From: an uncultured Lachnospiraceae bacterium | Lineage (GTDB): Bacteria > Bacillota_A > Clostridia > Lachnospirales > Lachnospiraceae | Reading direction: 5' to 3' | Length of the DNA: 6,484 nt | Assembly (NCBI GenBank): GCA_910585655.1 | Contig: CAJUFW010000029.1 | Location: 16,137-22,620 of the forward strand | In this document: positions 6,253-6,484 of the stretch, piece by piece | How the letters are laid out: every line of letters starts with the position of its first letter | Numbering within the stretch: position 1 is the first letter of the stretch | Program-made: the position numbers and the translations under genes | Notes under the pieces: generated by a model | The model's database searches: none | The model's input: only the letters and a program-made list of their open reading frames with translations | What the model was told of the DNA's origin: nothing

Positions 6253-6292
6253 CGGCGTTTGACTGTAAAAGGTTGAACGTCGAATTTTTTTT
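6253..6292 (+). terminator. Rho-independent terminator of the ATPase gene
   Basis: An 11-bp stem pairs 6253-6263 with 6272-6282 (three of the pairs are G-U) around an 8-nt loop, followed after AA by eight Ts (6285-6292). It lies 12 bp after the stop codon, the classic position. Confidence 0.9.
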
Positions 6293-6370
6293 CATGTTTA
6301 AAATAATTGATTTGGTATAAAATAGTTGCAAATCAGGATATTTTGAAGTACACTATAGTACGCAGGTAAC

Positions 6371-6419
6371 TTTTTTATATCATAGGAAAGTTCTCCGAAC
6401 TTCCTTACGATACAAAAAG
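6371..6419. repeat. Long imperfect hairpin near the contig edge
   Basis: Bases 6371-6393 fold back on 6397-6419 around a 3-nt centre (TCC). Of 23 positions, 18 are Watson-Crick pairs, two are G-T (6371/6419 and 6385/6405) and three are A-C mismatches (6377/6413, 6382/6408, 6387/6403). The innermost seven pairs include AAGTTC/GAACTT. It is flanked by runs of T and A that form part of the stem, so it does not look like a normal terminator in either direction. No gene is visible between 6293 and 6441. It may be the end of an insertion sequence or a small palindromic repeat; I cannot name the family. Confidence 0.6.
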
Positions 6420-6441
6420 CCCTTTGGACAGGATGCACACT

Positions 6442-6484
6442 AGATCGGAAGAGCGTCGTGTAGGAAAGAGTGTGTCAGTACGTG
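6442..6484. other. Sequencing adapter contamination (Illumina TruSeq-type)
   Basis: From 6442 the sequence begins AGATCGGAAGAGC, the universal start of Illumina TruSeq adapters, and continues through GTCGTGTAGG and AAAGAGTGT to 6473. This is the reverse complement of the standard read-1 adapter apart from one missing G in the GGG run. The last 11 bases (6474-6484) may be index or barcode sequence. This is an artefact of an untrimmed contig end and should not be annotated as genomic. Confidence 0.95.

Noticed and set aside
6307..6359. Promoter-like words after the terminator (TTGATT, extended TGGTATAAA, TTGCAA, TATAGT)
   Set aside because: No pair has proper spacing and no gene follows before the adapter; AT-rich chance matches are likely.
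1..6484. tRNA, rRNA, CRISPR array or complete insertion sequence
   Set aside because: No tandem spaced repeats, cloverleaf-like segments, rRNA-like sequence or transposase reading frame were seen.

Overview
The window looks like a chromosomal piece from a Clostridia-type Firmicute, most likely Lachnospiraceae or a close relative. This is an inference from gene content and style: a YtcQ/LplB/YtcP-type carbohydrate importer with a lipoprotein binding subunit, strong purine-rich ribosome binding sites, a moderately AT-rich base composition, and a DUF4143-type ATPase of a kind common in gut Clostridia. All genes found lie on the + strand.

Region by region: bases 1-43 hold the last 13 codons of a gene whose tail (MTPGEYRQ...) matches the end of AraC-type DNA-binding domains, so a YesN-like regulator probably sits just upstream. 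A long hairpin (67-134) follows and may end that transcript. An AT-rich stretch with a possible promoter and a leader of roughly 200 nt leads into an operon. The operon encodes a 517-aa solute-binding lipoprotein (400-1953), two membrane permeases (2053-2970 and 3013-3918) and a metallo-beta-lactamase-fold hydrolase (3998-4843). Hairpins sit in two of the intergenic gaps, including a strong one between the binding protein and the first permease. No ATP-binding subunit is encoded here, as is usual for these importers, which borrow a shared MsmX/MsmK-type ATPase.

After a 188-bp gap with palindromic, operator-like sequences comes a separate gene (GTG start 5032, stop 6240). It encodes a 402-aa AAA+ ATPase with a C-terminal DUF4143 domain and ends at a textbook rho-independent terminator (6253-6292). 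The last ~190 bases contain no gene but hold a long imperfect hairpin (6371-6419).

The final ~43 bases (from 6442) are not biological: they match Illumina adapter read-through, so the window ends at a contig edge with untrimmed adapter.

Working picture: the upstream regulator (probably with a sensor kinase) senses a carbohydrate and induces the importer. The sugar or oligosaccharide is captured by the lipoprotein and imported through the two permeases. The MBL-fold enzyme may process the imported compound or a derivative of it. The ATPase gene appears to be an independent unit. I see no clear evidence of a wholly new system. The points most worth a second look are the MBL-fold enzyme in the importer operon, the intercistronic hairpin, the operator-like cluster at the ATPase promoter, and the hairpin next to the contaminated end.
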